A program made the translations under genes and the position numbers. From Planctomycetota bacterium (lineage in GTDB: Bacteria > Planctomycetota > Planctomycetia > Planctomycetales > Planctomycetaceae): 64,000 nucleotides of DNA. Positions 42,674 through 52,116 of this stretch are shown here, piece after piece (the first letter of the stretch is position 1; each line of letters opens with the position of its first letter). Location: NCBI GenBank assembly GCA_014584345.1, contig JACTNB010000013.1, positions 62,001 through 126,000 on the forward strand, read 5' to 3'. Under the pieces are notes generated by a model. The model saw only the letters and a list, made by a program, of their open reading frames with translations. It made no database searches and was not told the DNA's origin.

Positions 42674-43255
42674 ATGAATTCACCCAAGTTGTTGCTGCTG
42701 GCGGGAGATTATGTGGAGGACTATGAAATCATGGTCCCTTTCCAGACGCTGCAGACCTTCGGTTACGAGGTGGACGCGATCTGTCCCGAGAAGAAACCGG
42801 GGGATCAGATACGGACGGCGATTCACGATTTCGAAGGTGACCAAACCTACAGCGAAAAACGGGGGCACAACTTCACTATCAACGCGGATTTTGCCACCAT
42901 CGACCCGGAAGACTACGCCGGGCTGGTGATTCCGGGAGGGCGGGCACCCGAATACCTCAGGCTGAACACACGGGTACTCGAACTGGTGCGACACTTCATG
43001 GAGAGCGATAAGCCGGTTGCCGCCATTTGTCATGGAGTACAAATCCTATCGGCTGCCGGGGTGCTGGAGGGGCGCCGTTGTACCGCGTATCCGGCCTGTA
43101 GTCCGGAAATACGCCAGAGTGGTGGAGAATATGTTCCCCTGAGCGTGACGGACGCGGTGGTGGACGGAAATCTGGTCACCTCGCCTGCCTGGCCAGGACA
43201 TCCCGCCTGGCTGCGGAAATTCGTCGAATTGCTGGGGGCACAAGTGACCTTGTGA
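42674..43255 (+). CDS. DJ-1/PfpI-family protein
   Basis: A 193-residue class I glutamine amidotransferase-like protein. The nucleophile elbow is AICHGVQIL (Cys-His), and an acidic residue in GDYVEDYEI near the N-terminus matches the Glu that activates the cysteine in DJ-1/PfpI proteins. VIPGGRAPEYLR is also typical of the PfpI/YhbO branch. Members are deglycases, glyoxalases or proteases acting in stress protection; the activity here is unknown. Confidence 0.88.
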   Translation: MNSPKLLLLAGDYVEDYEIMVPFQTLQTFGYEVDAICPEKKPGDQIRTAIHDFEGDQTYSEKRGHNFTINADFATIDPEDYAGLVIPGGRAPEYLRLNTRVLELVRHFMESDKPVAAICHGVQILSAAGVLEGRRCTAYPACSPEIRQSGGEYVPLSVTDAVVDGNLVTSPAWPGHPAWLRKFVELLGAQVTL

Positions 43256-43339
43256 CGGTACGATCCATGACGATCCACATCGTGGATTCGACAAGAGTTC
43301 CTCCGCTTTGCAGAACCCCTGCTCAGGGACAGGTAAGGG

Positions 43340-44248
43340 ATGGTAAATCTGGGCATTATCGGTGTTGCGAATCCCGAATTTCGCGAGATTCATGCGCCTG
43401 CCCTGGAGCAGTTGAAAAGCAAGACTCGCATCGTCGGCGTGTACGATAACGTCCGCAAGCGTGCGGAACTGGCGGCCTCGCGCTGGGATGCCAGCGTCTC
43501 CCTCTCCTTCGAAAAACTGGTTCGACGGAACGACGTCGATGCCGTCCTGTTGCTCTCGCCTGGCTGGCAGGGAGTGCTCCCCCTGCTGAGTTGCATGGAA
43601 CTCCGCAAACCTGCGATGTGCATGCGCGGCGTATGGCAGGAAGCCGCGCATACCGCAGCCGACCTGCACCAACTGGCGGAACAGACCGATTCCCTGCTCG
43701 TGATCGAAAGCCAGTACCGCTATTGGCCCAGCAGCCTTCGCGCCCGCGAACTGCAAGCCACGGAACTGGGCAAGCCACTCCGGTTGACCTGCCGCAATGC
43801 CCCTTGCGGCCCGGCAATGCTCCCCGCGCAACAACGCTGGCTGGCGGAACTTCTCGACTGGAGCCGCTTTTTACTGCAACGCTCCACGCTGGGCGACCGC
43901 CCCGCGGTGAACGAGTCCGGCTTCACGGTGGACTTCATTCGTGAACGCAAGGGCAAGCGGCTCGATGCAATTCCACTCGAAGTCCGGTTTGCCCGATCCC
44001 TGCGCGAACCGCCGATCCTGACAATCGAGTGCGAATCCGGCAGCATGGAAATCGTCGGCCCGAATCGGCTCCTCTGGCGACATGCAGAAACCCCCGAGCC
44101 CCACGAGGAACTCCTGCAGGAACAATCGGGCATCTTGCGGCAGTTCGATCACTTCTGCAGACGGGTGGCGGGAGGTCTGATTCCCGTGCACGACCTCGCC
44201 GATGTCTTATGGGCCGACCGCGCCGCGGCCCTCTGCCAAACCCAATAA
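43340..44248 (+). CDS. Gfo/Idh/MocA-family oxidoreductase
   Basis: A 302-residue NAD(P)-dependent oxidoreductase. The N-terminal Rossmann fold has LGIIGVANPEF and a VVGVYDN-type second strand (RIVGVYDNVRKRAEL), followed by FEKLVRRNDVDAVLLL. The usual EKP motif before the catalytic region reads RKPAMCMRG, with the expected Lys but no Glu, and the protein is shorter than the usual 340-400 residues. The substrate is unknown. It follows the DJ-1-like gene by 84 bases on the same strand. Confidence 0.75.
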   Translation: MVNLGIIGVANPEFREIHAPALEQLKSKTRIVGVYDNVRKRAELAASRWDASVSLSFEKLVRRNDVDAVLLLSPGWQGVLPLLSCMELRKPAMCMRGVWQEAAHTAADLHQLAEQTDSLLVIESQYRYWPSSLRARELQATELGKPLRLTCRNAPCGPAMLPAQQRWLAELLDWSRFLLQRSTLGDRPAVNESGFTVDFIRERKGKRLDAIPLEVRFARSLREPPILTIECESGSMEIVGPNRLLWRHAETPEPHEELLQEQSGILRQFDHFCRRVAGGLIPVHDLADVLWADRAAALCQTQ

Positions 44249-44418
44249 CACAAACCCTCGCGCGAATTGGCCGCGCCCGCCGGGCAGCGGGCCACGGTCT
44301 GGCCTCTGCATGCATGTGGAAGCAAATTGCCACTTTACGTTGTGGTTCAATTGCTGCGTGGATACCACATAAATGGAATACACAGCGTACCCTATTAAAG
44401 TATCACCGCGTCGATCGT
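44249..44418. repeat. Intergenic repeats: lone REP-like unit F and R4 copy 1
   Basis: The gap between two convergent genes holds one diverged REP-like unit (44267-44294, GGCCGCGCCCGCCGGGCAGC), followed by a GCATGCATGTGG motif as in the R2 elements. At about 44356-44393 there is a 37-base sequence with GTGGATACC and ACACAGCGTACCCT; its reverse complement recurs at 54242-54278. There is no gene. Confidence 0.7.
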
Positions 44419-45363
44419 TCATTCCGGTCGAATGAACGGGTCCGCGTGTTCGGTCGACTGAAACGCGGCGGCGGGTTGAATCGGGTCTGCCCGCCGTTCG
44501 GGGGACGCCAACTGGGTGTTCGGCGAGGTGCTTAATGTTTCGGGAGTAAAAATCGGCTTGCCCAGGGCGTATTGTTGAGTCGCCTGGCTGTATTCCACCA
44601 ATGCCTCGGGAAGCAGCGATTCCAGGTCGGCTGCCCGTCGTTCATCGGCTGGATGAGTCGACATGAATTCGGGAGGTTTCGGCCCGCCCACCTGCGAGAA
44701 CCGTTTCCAGAAGCGGGGGGCTTCCTGCGGGTCGTACCCTGCGCGCGACATCAGAATCAGGCCAATCTGGTCCGCTTCGGATTCATGTTTGCGACTGTAC
44801 GGGAGCACGAATCCGTATTGCGAGGCGGCGCCGTAAACCGCCCGAATCCGCTCCTGCTGTTTCTTTTCGCGATCCTGCGATGCCAGTTCCACCACGCGAC
44901 CAACACCGTTCACCAGACCTTGCTGAGTCATGCGCTCTCCGCCGTGACGCGCAATCGCATGCGCGATTTCGTGCGACATCACCACGGCCAGTCCCGCTTC
45001 GTTTTCGCAGATCGGCATCATTCCCTCGTAAATCGCAACCTTGCCGCCCGGCAGGCAGAAAGCATTCATCTGAGGCGAGGCAATCACGCGGAATTCCCAG
45101 GCAAAATCGTCCCGCCCCGATTCCGCTGCAATTCGCTGGCCGACGCGTTGAACCATTTCAATATAGTGCGCGTTCGTGGAGGGGCGTTCTTCCGCCAGAA
45201 TCTCTTCGTAAGCCTGCATGCCCATCAGCATTTCCTGCTGTTCGGGGATCAGATTCATCTGCTTCCGCCCACTGACGGGAGTTGTCTGGCACCCGGTCCC
45301 CAGACTGGCGCACATTGCCAGCGTGGCGATCAACAGGCGCGCCATGCAAAATTTCCACTCCAT
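44419..45363 (-). CDS. M48-family zinc metalloprotease, probable lipoprotein
   Basis: A 314-residue protease. The zinc motif is HEIAHAIARHGGERM, with the third ligand Glu in SRKHESEADQIGL (ExxxD). The N-terminus ARLLIATLAMCASLGTGC looks like a lipoprotein signal with the Cys at the end. FCLPGGKVAIYEG is typical of periplasmic M48 proteins such as BepA or LoiP, which take part in outer-membrane protein quality control. The ATG at 45363 has CAGGAG upstream. The last 60 residues are Pro/Ser-rich and not conserved. Confidence 0.9.
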   Translation of the reverse strand: MEWKFCMARLLIATLAMCASLGTGCQTTPVSGRKQMNLIPEQQEMLMGMQAYEEILAEERPSTNAHYIEMVQRVGQRIAAESGRDDFAWEFRVIASPQMNAFCLPGGKVAIYEGMMPICENEAGLAVVMSHEIAHAIARHGGERMTQQGLVNGVGRVVELASQDREKKQQERIRAVYGAASQYGFVLPYSRKHESEADQIGLILMSRAGYDPQEAPRFWKRFSQVGGPKPPEFMSTHPADERRAADLESLLPEALVEYSQATQQYALGKPIFTPETLSTSPNTQLASPERRADPIQPAAAFQSTEHADPFIRPE

Positions 45364-45577
45364 AGCCCATCTCCTGAAAACGCGACGCCGCTCTGTGTGT
45401 GGACAGTCCCAATAAGACCGGTCTTCGCGCGATGCGGGGGAGCATATCGCCATCCCCGCCGGTTCATCAATTGCGATTCCCGGCCCCCCCTCGGGGAGCG
45501 CGGTTCCCCTGTCCGATTGTAATTTTTACCAGAACAATCGCCGTGATCCGGCGGGTCCTCCCATGCGAGCAAGCAGG

Positions 45578-48514
45578 TTACTGCACGATATTGCCGTTGA
45601 TGATCAACTGGCCCGTCCCCGAATCGACGGGAACACTGAAGAGGGTCGAGGCATCGATGATCAGGTTGTTCTGGTTCGACTGGAAATTGATTTTAGGATT
45701 GTCCACGCCCCCCACCGCATTCACAATGATGCCGCGATCGACGAAGACATTGTTCGCAGAAAAATCGAGAATGTTACTGTTCAGGAATATGTCGGAACCA
45801 TCAAACACGGTCGGGAACAGGATCCCCGTCCCCCCACCCGCGAAATCGACGATCTCGTTCTGATTGAGGTTGAATGTCGAACCCTTGGTGCCGGAATACC
45901 GCATGCCAACGCTGTTCAACCCGTTGAGTTGAATCAGATTCTGATTGGCCTGGGCAATCATCGGGGCACCCGAATCGATCGAGATCCCCGTGCTGTTTTG
46001 CCCATCGAGGCGGATGCCGTTCTGACGAATGTCGAAAATGGCATTGTTGTTGGTATCACCCGCCACGAAATCGATGGCGGTCTGGGAGCCTCCCGTTCCG
46101 GTGATCAGGTTGTTGTTGACGAAGGCCTGCAAGGTGCCGGTCCAGTCGAGACCGGCAGCAACTCCGTTAAGTTGAGTCAGGCTGATGGAATTCGCCTCGA
46201 ATTCGTAGTTGAGCCCCGCTCCGGTTCCGCCCGCCAGCGTGGTGGCATGGAACAGCCGGCGCGGCCCCTGTGTTACAGTGTTGTCGTTAAACCGGGAAAC
46301 AAACGTACCGATTTCATCCGTGGCAAACAGAATTCCGGTGTCCGCGGTCAACATATTATTGACGAATTCGGTGCCCGTCACCGAGAGCGTCCTCAGATTG
46401 AGCGCGTCGATGAATTGGGTTTGTGTATTGGTAACAACCGACGAGGCTAACTCGAAGTGCAGGGAATCCTGTATCTGGGCAATGACATTGTTGTTGTCGA
46501 AGTTCATCGCCTGAACCGCCAGTTGTTCGGAATCCTGCATCAGAATGGCCACGTCGGTATTTTTGATGCTCCCCCCGGAACCTGCCGTCCCTTCACCGAA
46601 CACAACCAGACGTCCCTCGGCGTCCACCAGGCGAATTCCATGCGATCCCCCATCGGCGAACAGGGACTGCAGCCGAATATCGACCAGCGAATTCGCGACA
46701 TCGACGGTCGGTGCATTCGTGGAAGTCAGGGTTCCCGCACCGACAAAGAAGCGGTCTGTCGCGTTGACCTGCAGGGCAGACGCATTGCTGGTGGTGATGT
46801 CGACCTGGCCAAACCCGATGAAGCCCTCGTTCGAGTTCAACTCGACCCCCACCATCCCATCCGCCGCGTTGATCACCAGGTTTTCCACGATCACGGTCCC
46901 CTCGGTGATTTCCAGTTCATCATCGTCGGGATTCACGGTTCCCTGGTCGTCTACCACTACGGTGGTTGTGAACAGATCGGCGACCGAGAATCCAGTCCCC
47001 AGCGCGTTATCGACCGTCAGATTTTCCGTGAAGACGATGCGTCCCTGCCCACCTTGAATTCTCACGCCGTGACCCGCGGCATCGTTGACAACCAGGTTGG
47101 CAATTTGCAATTCGCCATCCACGTTGCGAATATGCACGCCGTCACTGTGGCCATCGTTGATGGTGATGTTTCGCAGTTCACCCCCATCCACGTCGTCCAG
47201 GAACAGTCCAAACCCGGTGGGGTTGTTAATGGTAATGTCGCTGATCACGAAGTCCTCGATTCCCTGGGCCACGATGCTGGCCCCATTCGAGTTCGTGATA
47301 TTGAAGCCGGACAGTCGACTGTTGTTGTTCATGGTGATGGCGTTGAAGGCGGAATTGATCAAGGTGGGCACGTTTCCGCCACTCACATCCTCGGGAATTA
47401 GAATGTCGCCGAACACCTCGTCGATCAGAGTATGTTCTGCCCCTGCCCCCAGCAACATTTGTCCCTCCGCCAGGGTGATACTCTCGTTAATCGTGCTGCT
47501 GCCGTGCACGAAGATCACATCGGCTCCCGCTCCCTGGGCCGCCGCAATGCTGGCAAACGGACTTTCGGCAGTCCCAGCCCCTGCAATCGCGGCGGACGAA
47601 ACATGCCGGACAACATATTCCTGACCGGTCAGCGGATTGATGAGCGGAATGTCGGTGCCAGATTCAGCTCTCTCCTTCACGATGACATTGTAATTGCGGT
47701 CCACAAAGCGGCGCAACTGCCTCTCCAGGCCATTCTCGGGCAAGCCCTGATTGCCAAATCGCCAGGACAACCCCAGTGAGACATTCGGGCCGAAATACTC
47801 GTCCGAAGTAACCGCCACCTGCGCATTGACGGACGGCACGATTTCCCCATCGACCTGGATGCGAAACCCATTGATGTTCTCGGTGTTGCTGGCCTGAAAC
47901 TGATACCAGCCGCTCGTGACTTTGATTTGATGTTCCTGCGCGAACTCGCCCGGCACAAACAGGCTCAAGGCGACATCCACCCCGCGCATGGCCTGCCCCT
48001 GCAACAGGAGATTGTCGAAGAGAATGCGGTTACCCTCGAAACGCCCGTTGCTGCGATGTTGCAGCAACGTCTGGTCGTCGTTCCCCACCGGGAAATAAAA
48101 GTTCGAGGTCACGCCGCCAAATCGCGTCAGCGCCTCCAACCCAAAGCCTACTTGCTGATACAACTTGCTCGTGGTGGAATCGACGTCGTAATAGCCGTTG
48201 ACCCCCAACACGAAGATCTCCATCGGTTCCAGAAACCGAAACCCACCCCCCAGGTTCCCGCCGGGACGCCCCTCGTTGCTAATGAAACCCCGAAAATCCC
48301 CGAACAGAACCTGCTCGTCGCTGATCATCCGGTAGGGAAACAGTTCCAGGTGCGAGATACCCGTATTGCGTCCAACGGTTGGCAATGCCGTGTGACCGAT
48401 CCGCCCATCCAACTGCGCGCGGGCCGGCACCGTTGTCAGCAGCAACGCCCCCATCAGCCACAGACCGGCCAGGCAGTACATGCGGAAAGTTATGCAGTGA
48501 CGTGCTCGATTCAT
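45578..48514 (-). CDS. Inverse-autotransporter-like beta-barrel/beta-helix surface protein
   Basis: A 978-residue exported protein. The start at 48514 gives a signal peptide (YCLAGLWLMGALLLTTVPARAQ). Residues about 35-275 resemble an inverse autotransporter beta-domain: alternating beta strands rich in Gly, aromatic and Asn (GGGFRFLEPMEIFVLGVNGYYDVDSTTSKLYQQ, VSLGLSWRFGNQ). Residues about 330-960 are repeats of a right-handed parallel beta helix (SRLSGFNITNSNG, DFVISDITINNPTGFGLFLDD, GVHIRNVDGELQIANLVVNDAAGHGVRI and similar). The order, barrel first and passenger after, is as in intimin/invasin-type secretion. The passenger is acidic and low in Cys. The target is unknown. Confidence 0.75.
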   Translation of the reverse strand: MNRARHCITFRMYCLAGLWLMGALLLTTVPARAQLDGRIGHTALPTVGRNTGISHLELFPYRMISDEQVLFGDFRGFISNEGRPGGNLGGGFRFLEPMEIFVLGVNGYYDVDSTTSKLYQQVGFGLEALTRFGGVTSNFYFPVGNDDQTLLQHRSNGRFEGNRILFDNLLLQGQAMRGVDVALSLFVPGEFAQEHQIKVTSGWYQFQASNTENINGFRIQVDGEIVPSVNAQVAVTSDEYFGPNVSLGLSWRFGNQGLPENGLERQLRRFVDRNYNVIVKERAESGTDIPLINPLTGQEYVVRHVSSAAIAGAGTAESPFASIAAAQGAGADVIFVHGSSTINESITLAEGQMLLGAGAEHTLIDEVFGDILIPEDVSGGNVPTLINSAFNAITMNNNSRLSGFNITNSNGASIVAQGIEDFVISDITINNPTGFGLFLDDVDGGELRNITINDGHSDGVHIRNVDGELQIANLVVNDAAGHGVRIQGGQGRIVFTENLTVDNALGTGFSVADLFTTTVVVDDQGTVNPDDDELEITEGTVIVENLVINAADGMVGVELNSNEGFIGFGQVDITTSNASALQVNATDRFFVGAGTLTSTNAPTVDVANSLVDIRLQSLFADGGSHGIRLVDAEGRLVVFGEGTAGSGGSIKNTDVAILMQDSEQLAVQAMNFDNNNVIAQIQDSLHFELASSVVTNTQTQFIDALNLRTLSVTGTEFVNNMLTADTGILFATDEIGTFVSRFNDNTVTQGPRRLFHATTLAGGTGAGLNYEFEANSISLTQLNGVAAGLDWTGTLQAFVNNNLITGTGGSQTAIDFVAGDTNNNAIFDIRQNGIRLDGQNSTGISIDSGAPMIAQANQNLIQLNGLNSVGMRYSGTKGSTFNLNQNEIVDFAGGGTGILFPTVFDGSDIFLNSNILDFSANNVFVDRGIIVNAVGGVDNPKINFQSNQNNLIIDASTLFSVPVDSGTGQLIINGNIVQ

Positions 48515-48933
48515 GGAAACTTCTCGCGAAATCGGCCCGTGCTTCGTGAAGAATTCGTCTGGCCTGTCGCCTGGTCGGGAACAAACCACATCCATGTCTG
48601 CCGGAAAAATGCCTGCGAGACAAACGAATCGGCTTCGCGAACGGGTAGGGAGGGGATCGATGGGAAGGGAAAGAAGAGTGTTCGAGACGGAACGGATAGG
48701 CTCCATCCAATGAGGATCCGTAGTCTAACCGGCCCCCGAATTCAGAGATAGGCCTGTTTCCCGGCACTCACTTCTTGAGTCAAAATGACCACTAGGGAGA
48801 AATATCTACAAAAAAACTCGCTTTCCAGTTTTCCCGCGATCCCAAACGCCACCAACAGGGTTGACACGCGGACTCAAGAATCGTATCGTTTATCGACGAT
48901 AAACTATTGCAGGCCTCGACACGAGGGATGGGC
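48515..48933. other. Divergent intergenic region with the arsR promoter-operator
   Basis: About 420 bases between the beta-helix gene and arsR. The right end carries the ars promoter and an operator-like palindrome, listed separately. The left part has no recognised features. Confidence 0.5.
48861..48904 (+). promoter_or_regulatory. ars operon promoter overlapping a palindromic operator
   Basis: A TTGACA box (48861-48866) and TATCGT (48884-48889) are spaced by 17 bases. The 17-base palindrome GTTTATCGACGATAAAC (48888-48904), two perfect 8-base arms around one base, begins within the -10 box. This is the expected arrangement for repression by an ArsR-type dimer that releases DNA on binding arsenite, and it lies 29 bases before the arsR start. 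Confidence 0.6.
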
Positions 48934-49311
48934 ATGACGGATACAAACAAGAAGACTTCCGGTTGTGTCTCGGGATCGGCGACGCTCCCCGTGGATGAAT
49001 CGGCCGACCAGCTGGCACGACTCGCCTGGGCCTTGGCGCATCCCGCGCGGGTGCGGATCCTGCGTTTGTTGTTGAGCCGCAAAGCCTGCGTCTGTGGGGA
49101 AATTGTCTGCGAGTTGCCTCTGGCACAATCGACGGTCTCTCAACATTTGAAAATTCTGAAGGAAGCCGGGCTGATTCAGGGAGTAGTGGATGGACCACGG
49201 GTTTGTTATTGCATCGATAGACACACCCTGGACACTTTGCACTCCCTGGTGGACAGTCTACAACCAATAACCTCTGGGACGAATCCCGATCCGGAAGACT
49301 GTTGTGCCTGA
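48934..49311 (+). CDS. arsR: ArsR/SmtB-family arsenic-responsive repressor
   Basis: A 125-residue winged-helix repressor. The DNA-binding helix is LPLAQSTVSQHLKILKEAGLI, preceded by LAHPARVRILRLLL. Arsenite is probably sensed by cysteines in ACVCGEIVC at the start of the recognition region, as in ArsR proteins with a CVC motif; YC and a CC pair near the C-terminus are further candidates. The ATG at 48934 is chosen because GAGGG ends six bases upstream; ATG at 48928 and TTG at 48907 are in frame. It heads the arsRDAC operon and very likely represses it. Confidence 0.9.
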   Translation: MTDTNKKTSGCVSGSATLPVDESADQLARLAWALAHPARVRILRLLLSRKACVCGEIVCELPLAQSTVSQHLKILKEAGLIQGVVDGPRVCYCIDRHTLDTLHSLVDSLQPITSGTNPDPEDCCA

Positions 49312-49335
49312 ACTCAATTCACGAAAGGGCTGCCG

Positions 49336-49719
49336 ATGCAGGTCACCGTTTATGATCCTCCGATGTGTTGCTCCACGGGCGTGTGTGGCCCGGTAATTGA
49401 TCCCGTGCTCCCCCGCTTTGCTGCCGATCTGGAATGGTTGAAGCAAGCGGGAGTTTCCATAACGCGTTACAATCTGGCCCAGCAGCCGGGGGAATTTGCG
49501 AGCAATCCCATCGTGCAACACCTGCTGTCGGAACAGGGGCTGGACATTTTGCCGCTCGTGCAGGTCGAGGGACATATTGTCTGCCGGGGAAAGTATCCCC
49601 AACGCGAGGAACTGGCACGTTGGACGGCAGTTCCCCTCGCGAAATCTACTTCACCCCTGACTCTGCTCGATGCCTGCGATACGGATTCCAACTGCTGCGG
49701 GGGTTCGGGGTGCTGCTGA
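49336..49719 (+). CDS. arsD: Arsenite metallochaperone ArsD
   Basis: A 127-residue trans-acting chaperone that hands arsenite to ArsA. MCCSTGVCG at residues 10-18 provides the three required cysteines (11, 12, 17). RYNLAQQPGEFASN and GKYPQREELARW match the family. The C-terminus has two vicinal cysteine pairs (NCCGGSGCC). It lies 24 bases after arsR, so it is in the operon. Its presence implies a pump that accepts arsenite from ArsA. Confidence 0.93.
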   Translation: MQVTVYDPPMCCSTGVCGPVIDPVLPRFAADLEWLKQAGVSITRYNLAQQPGEFASNPIVQHLLSEQGLDILPLVQVEGHIVCRGKYPQREELARWTAVPLAKSTSPLTLLDACDTDSNCCGGSGCC

Positions 49720-49825
49720 AAAGCAGGGGCCGCTGCCTGGATTGCCTCTAGCGCCTCTTGGCGCAAGCCCTCTTCTCAATCGACATGCCGCCTGAGGATA
49801 AACCCCACGAGGGAAACGAGAACTC

Positions 49826-51652
49826 ATGGAATTCCTGAAACAGACACCCCGCTTCCTGCTGTTTACCGGCAAGGGGGGAGTAGGAAAAACAACGATTTCC
49901 TGCGCGACCGCGGTGTATCTGGCCGATCAGGGACAGCGTGTTCTCTTGGTTTCCACCGATCCCGCGTCGAATCTGGATGAGGTACTGGGGGTGCCGCTCG
50001 GCTCCAAGCCCACCAGTATCCCTTCGGTCCCCGGATTGTGGGCGTTGAATCTAGATCCCGATCGTGCGGCCGCCGAGTACCGCGAACGTTTCATCGCCCC
50101 GTACCGTGGGGTGTTGCCCGAGACCGCCTTGCGGGGCATGGAGGAACAACTCTCGGGTTCATGCACCATGGAGATCGCGGCCTTTAACGAATTCGCGAGC
50201 TTGTTCGGGGACGCAGCGACGCAACGCGAGTTCGACCTGCTGGTGTTTGATACCGCGCCAACCGGGCATACCTTGCGGTTGCTGGCATTGCCGGCCGCCT
50301 GGAATGGCTTTATCGAACAGAACAGCACGGGAACTTCCTGCCTGGGACCGCTGGCGGGGCTGCGAGACCAACAGGATGTTTATCAACGGGCGTTAACGGC
50401 ACTTCGCGATGCGAATCGAACGCGACTGGTGCTGGTGGTTCGACCGGAAGCCGCTGCCCTGCGGGAAGCAGCCCGCACCGCGCGGGAATTGCAGGGGCTG
50501 GGCATCGCTCGGCAGCATCTCGTGGTGAATGCCCTGTTTCGAGCGACGGACGAAACGGACCCGGTTGCCCGCGCCTGGCAGCGGCGCGCCACGGAGGTCC
50601 TGCGGGATATTCCGCCGGAACTGGCAGCGTTGCCCCGCACGGAAATCCCGCTCTCCAGCCATAATATCCTGGGAGTGGAGGGCCTGCGGGAGTTGTTTCG
50701 CGAGCAGGGATTGTGCTCGGTTCCTCCACCTGAAACTCCGGCACTCATGGACCCGAACGCCCCACTGGGCAGCGAATGGCCAGAGTTGATCGACCGGCTC
50801 GCGCAGCGGGGACGAGGCGTCATCATGACACTCGGCAAGGGGGGCGTCGGAAAATCCACGCTTGCCGCTGCGATTGCCTTGCGGTTGGCGCAACAAGGGC
50901 ATGCAGTCCATCTGACAACAACCGACCCGGCGGCTCATCTCAAGTTGACCCTGGGCGAAGCCGAGATCTCGAACTTGCGGGTGTCCCGCATCGACCCCCG
51001 CGAACAGGTCCGGAAATACAGCGAACAGGTTCTGCGGGAGGCAGGGGCAGACCTGGATGCTTCCGCCCGGGCGCTGTTGGAAGAAGACTTGCGGTCTCCC
51101 TGCACCGAGGAAATCGCGGTCTTCCGCGCGTTTGCGACTGCGGTGGCCGAGGGAACCGATCACTTTGTGGTGCTCGATACGGCACCGACGGGACATACCA
51201 TTTTGCTGCTGGATGCGGCGTTGAATTACCATCGCGAGGTGCAGCGGTTGATTCAGCACATTCCCGATGCCGTTGCCCAGTTGTTGCCCCGCCTGCGCGA
51301 TCCCGATTTTTCACAATTGCTGATCGTCACCTTGCCGGAATCAACCCCCGTGCACGAAGCGGCTTGCCTGCAGGACGATCTGCAACGCGCGGGGATCGAA
51401 CCGGCTGGCTGGGTGGTGAATCAGGCTCTGACTCCCCTGCCGATCACCGATCCGCTCCTCGCTCGGCGAAAACAGGCCGAGCAGGACCGGATCGCGGAAG
51501 TCGCGGTCTTGAGCCAACAGCGGTTCACGGTGATCCCCTGGCAGATCACTCCCCCCGTGGGGATCGAATCGCTATTGCAGTTCCCGGAACCTGGAACCCC
51601 GTACCCTACGAAAAATCCACACCACTCACATGGTCATGCCATGATCGAGTAA
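49826..51652 (+). CDS. arsA: Arsenite-transporting ATPase ArsA (two-domain)
   Basis: A 608-residue ATPase with two homologous halves, each with a P-loop (GKGGVGKTT, GKGGVGKST) and a signal-transduction DTAPTGHT motif. The three arsenite-binding cysteines of the R773 protein are conserved in context: SGSCTMEIAAFNEF, TSCLGPLAG and RSPCTEEIAVFRAF. It normally drives an ArsB or Acr3 membrane pump, but neither is encoded in this window. It lies 106 bases after arsD with a GAGGG ribosome-binding site. Confidence 0.95.
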   Translation: MEFLKQTPRFLLFTGKGGVGKTTISCATAVYLADQGQRVLLVSTDPASNLDEVLGVPLGSKPTSIPSVPGLWALNLDPDRAAAEYRERFIAPYRGVLPETALRGMEEQLSGSCTMEIAAFNEFASLFGDAATQREFDLLVFDTAPTGHTLRLLALPAAWNGFIEQNSTGTSCLGPLAGLRDQQDVYQRALTALRDANRTRLVLVVRPEAAALREAARTARELQGLGIARQHLVVNALFRATDETDPVARAWQRRATEVLRDIPPELAALPRTEIPLSSHNILGVEGLRELFREQGLCSVPPPETPALMDPNAPLGSEWPELIDRLAQRGRGVIMTLGKGGVGKSTLAAAIALRLAQQGHAVHLTTTDPAAHLKLTLGEAEISNLRVSRIDPREQVRKYSEQVLREAGADLDASARALLEEDLRSPCTEEIAVFRAFATAVAEGTDHFVVLDTAPTGHTILLLDAALNYHREVQRLIQHIPDAVAQLLPRLRDPDFSQLLIVTLPESTPVHEAACLQDDLQRAGIEPAGWVVNQALTPLPITDPLLARRKQAEQDRIAEVAVLSQQRFTVIPWQITPPVGIESLLQFPEPGTPYPTKNPHHSHGHAMIE

Positions 51653-51665
51653 GGAAGTCCTACGG

Positions 51666-52103
51666 ATGACTAAACATGTTCTGATATTATGTACCGGGAA
51701 TTCGTGTCGCAGCCAGATGGCGGAAGGGCTGTGGCAAACACTGGGGCAAGGGGAATGGCAGGCGGAGTCGGCAGGTTCGCGGCCTTCGGGATATGTGCAT
51801 CCGCTGGCCGTGCAGGCGATGCAACGGCGAGGCATCGATATTTCCTCGGGACGGAGTAAATCGGTCGAGGAATTCGCCGAAAAAAAATTCGACCTGGTGA
51901 TTACCGTCTGCGACAACGCCAGGGAAACCTGCCCCGTGTATCCTCACGCCCGTGAAACCTTGCACTGGCCCTTCGAAGATCCCGCGGATGCACGGGGAAG
52001 CGAGGCGGAACAATTGCCCGTCTTCGAGCAAATTCGGGATGAAATCGAAACACGCATCGCGCGATATCTGGCAGACCTGTCGAATAAGGGGCTCGAAGCC
52101 TGA
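51666..52103 (+). CDS. arsC: Arsenate reductase ArsC, thioredoxin-coupled (LMW-PTP-like)
   Basis: A 145-residue reductase that converts arsenate to arsenite. The phosphatase-like loop CTGNSCRSQMAE contains the nucleophilic Cys, and VCDNARETCPV carries the two further cysteines of the disulfide cascade (Cys82/Cys89-type). HWPFEDPAD is also conserved. This is the thioredoxin-dependent pI258 type. It follows arsA by 13 bases and ends the operon; the following gene converges with 13 bases between stops. Confidence 0.95.
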   Translation: MTKHVLILCTGNSCRSQMAEGLWQTLGQGEWQAESAGSRPSGYVHPLAVQAMQRRGIDISSGRSKSVEEFAEKKFDLVITVCDNARETCPVYPHARETLHWPFEDPADARGSEAEQLPVFEQIRDEIETRIARYLADLSNKGLEA

Positions 52104-52116
52104 ACCGAATGCTGAT

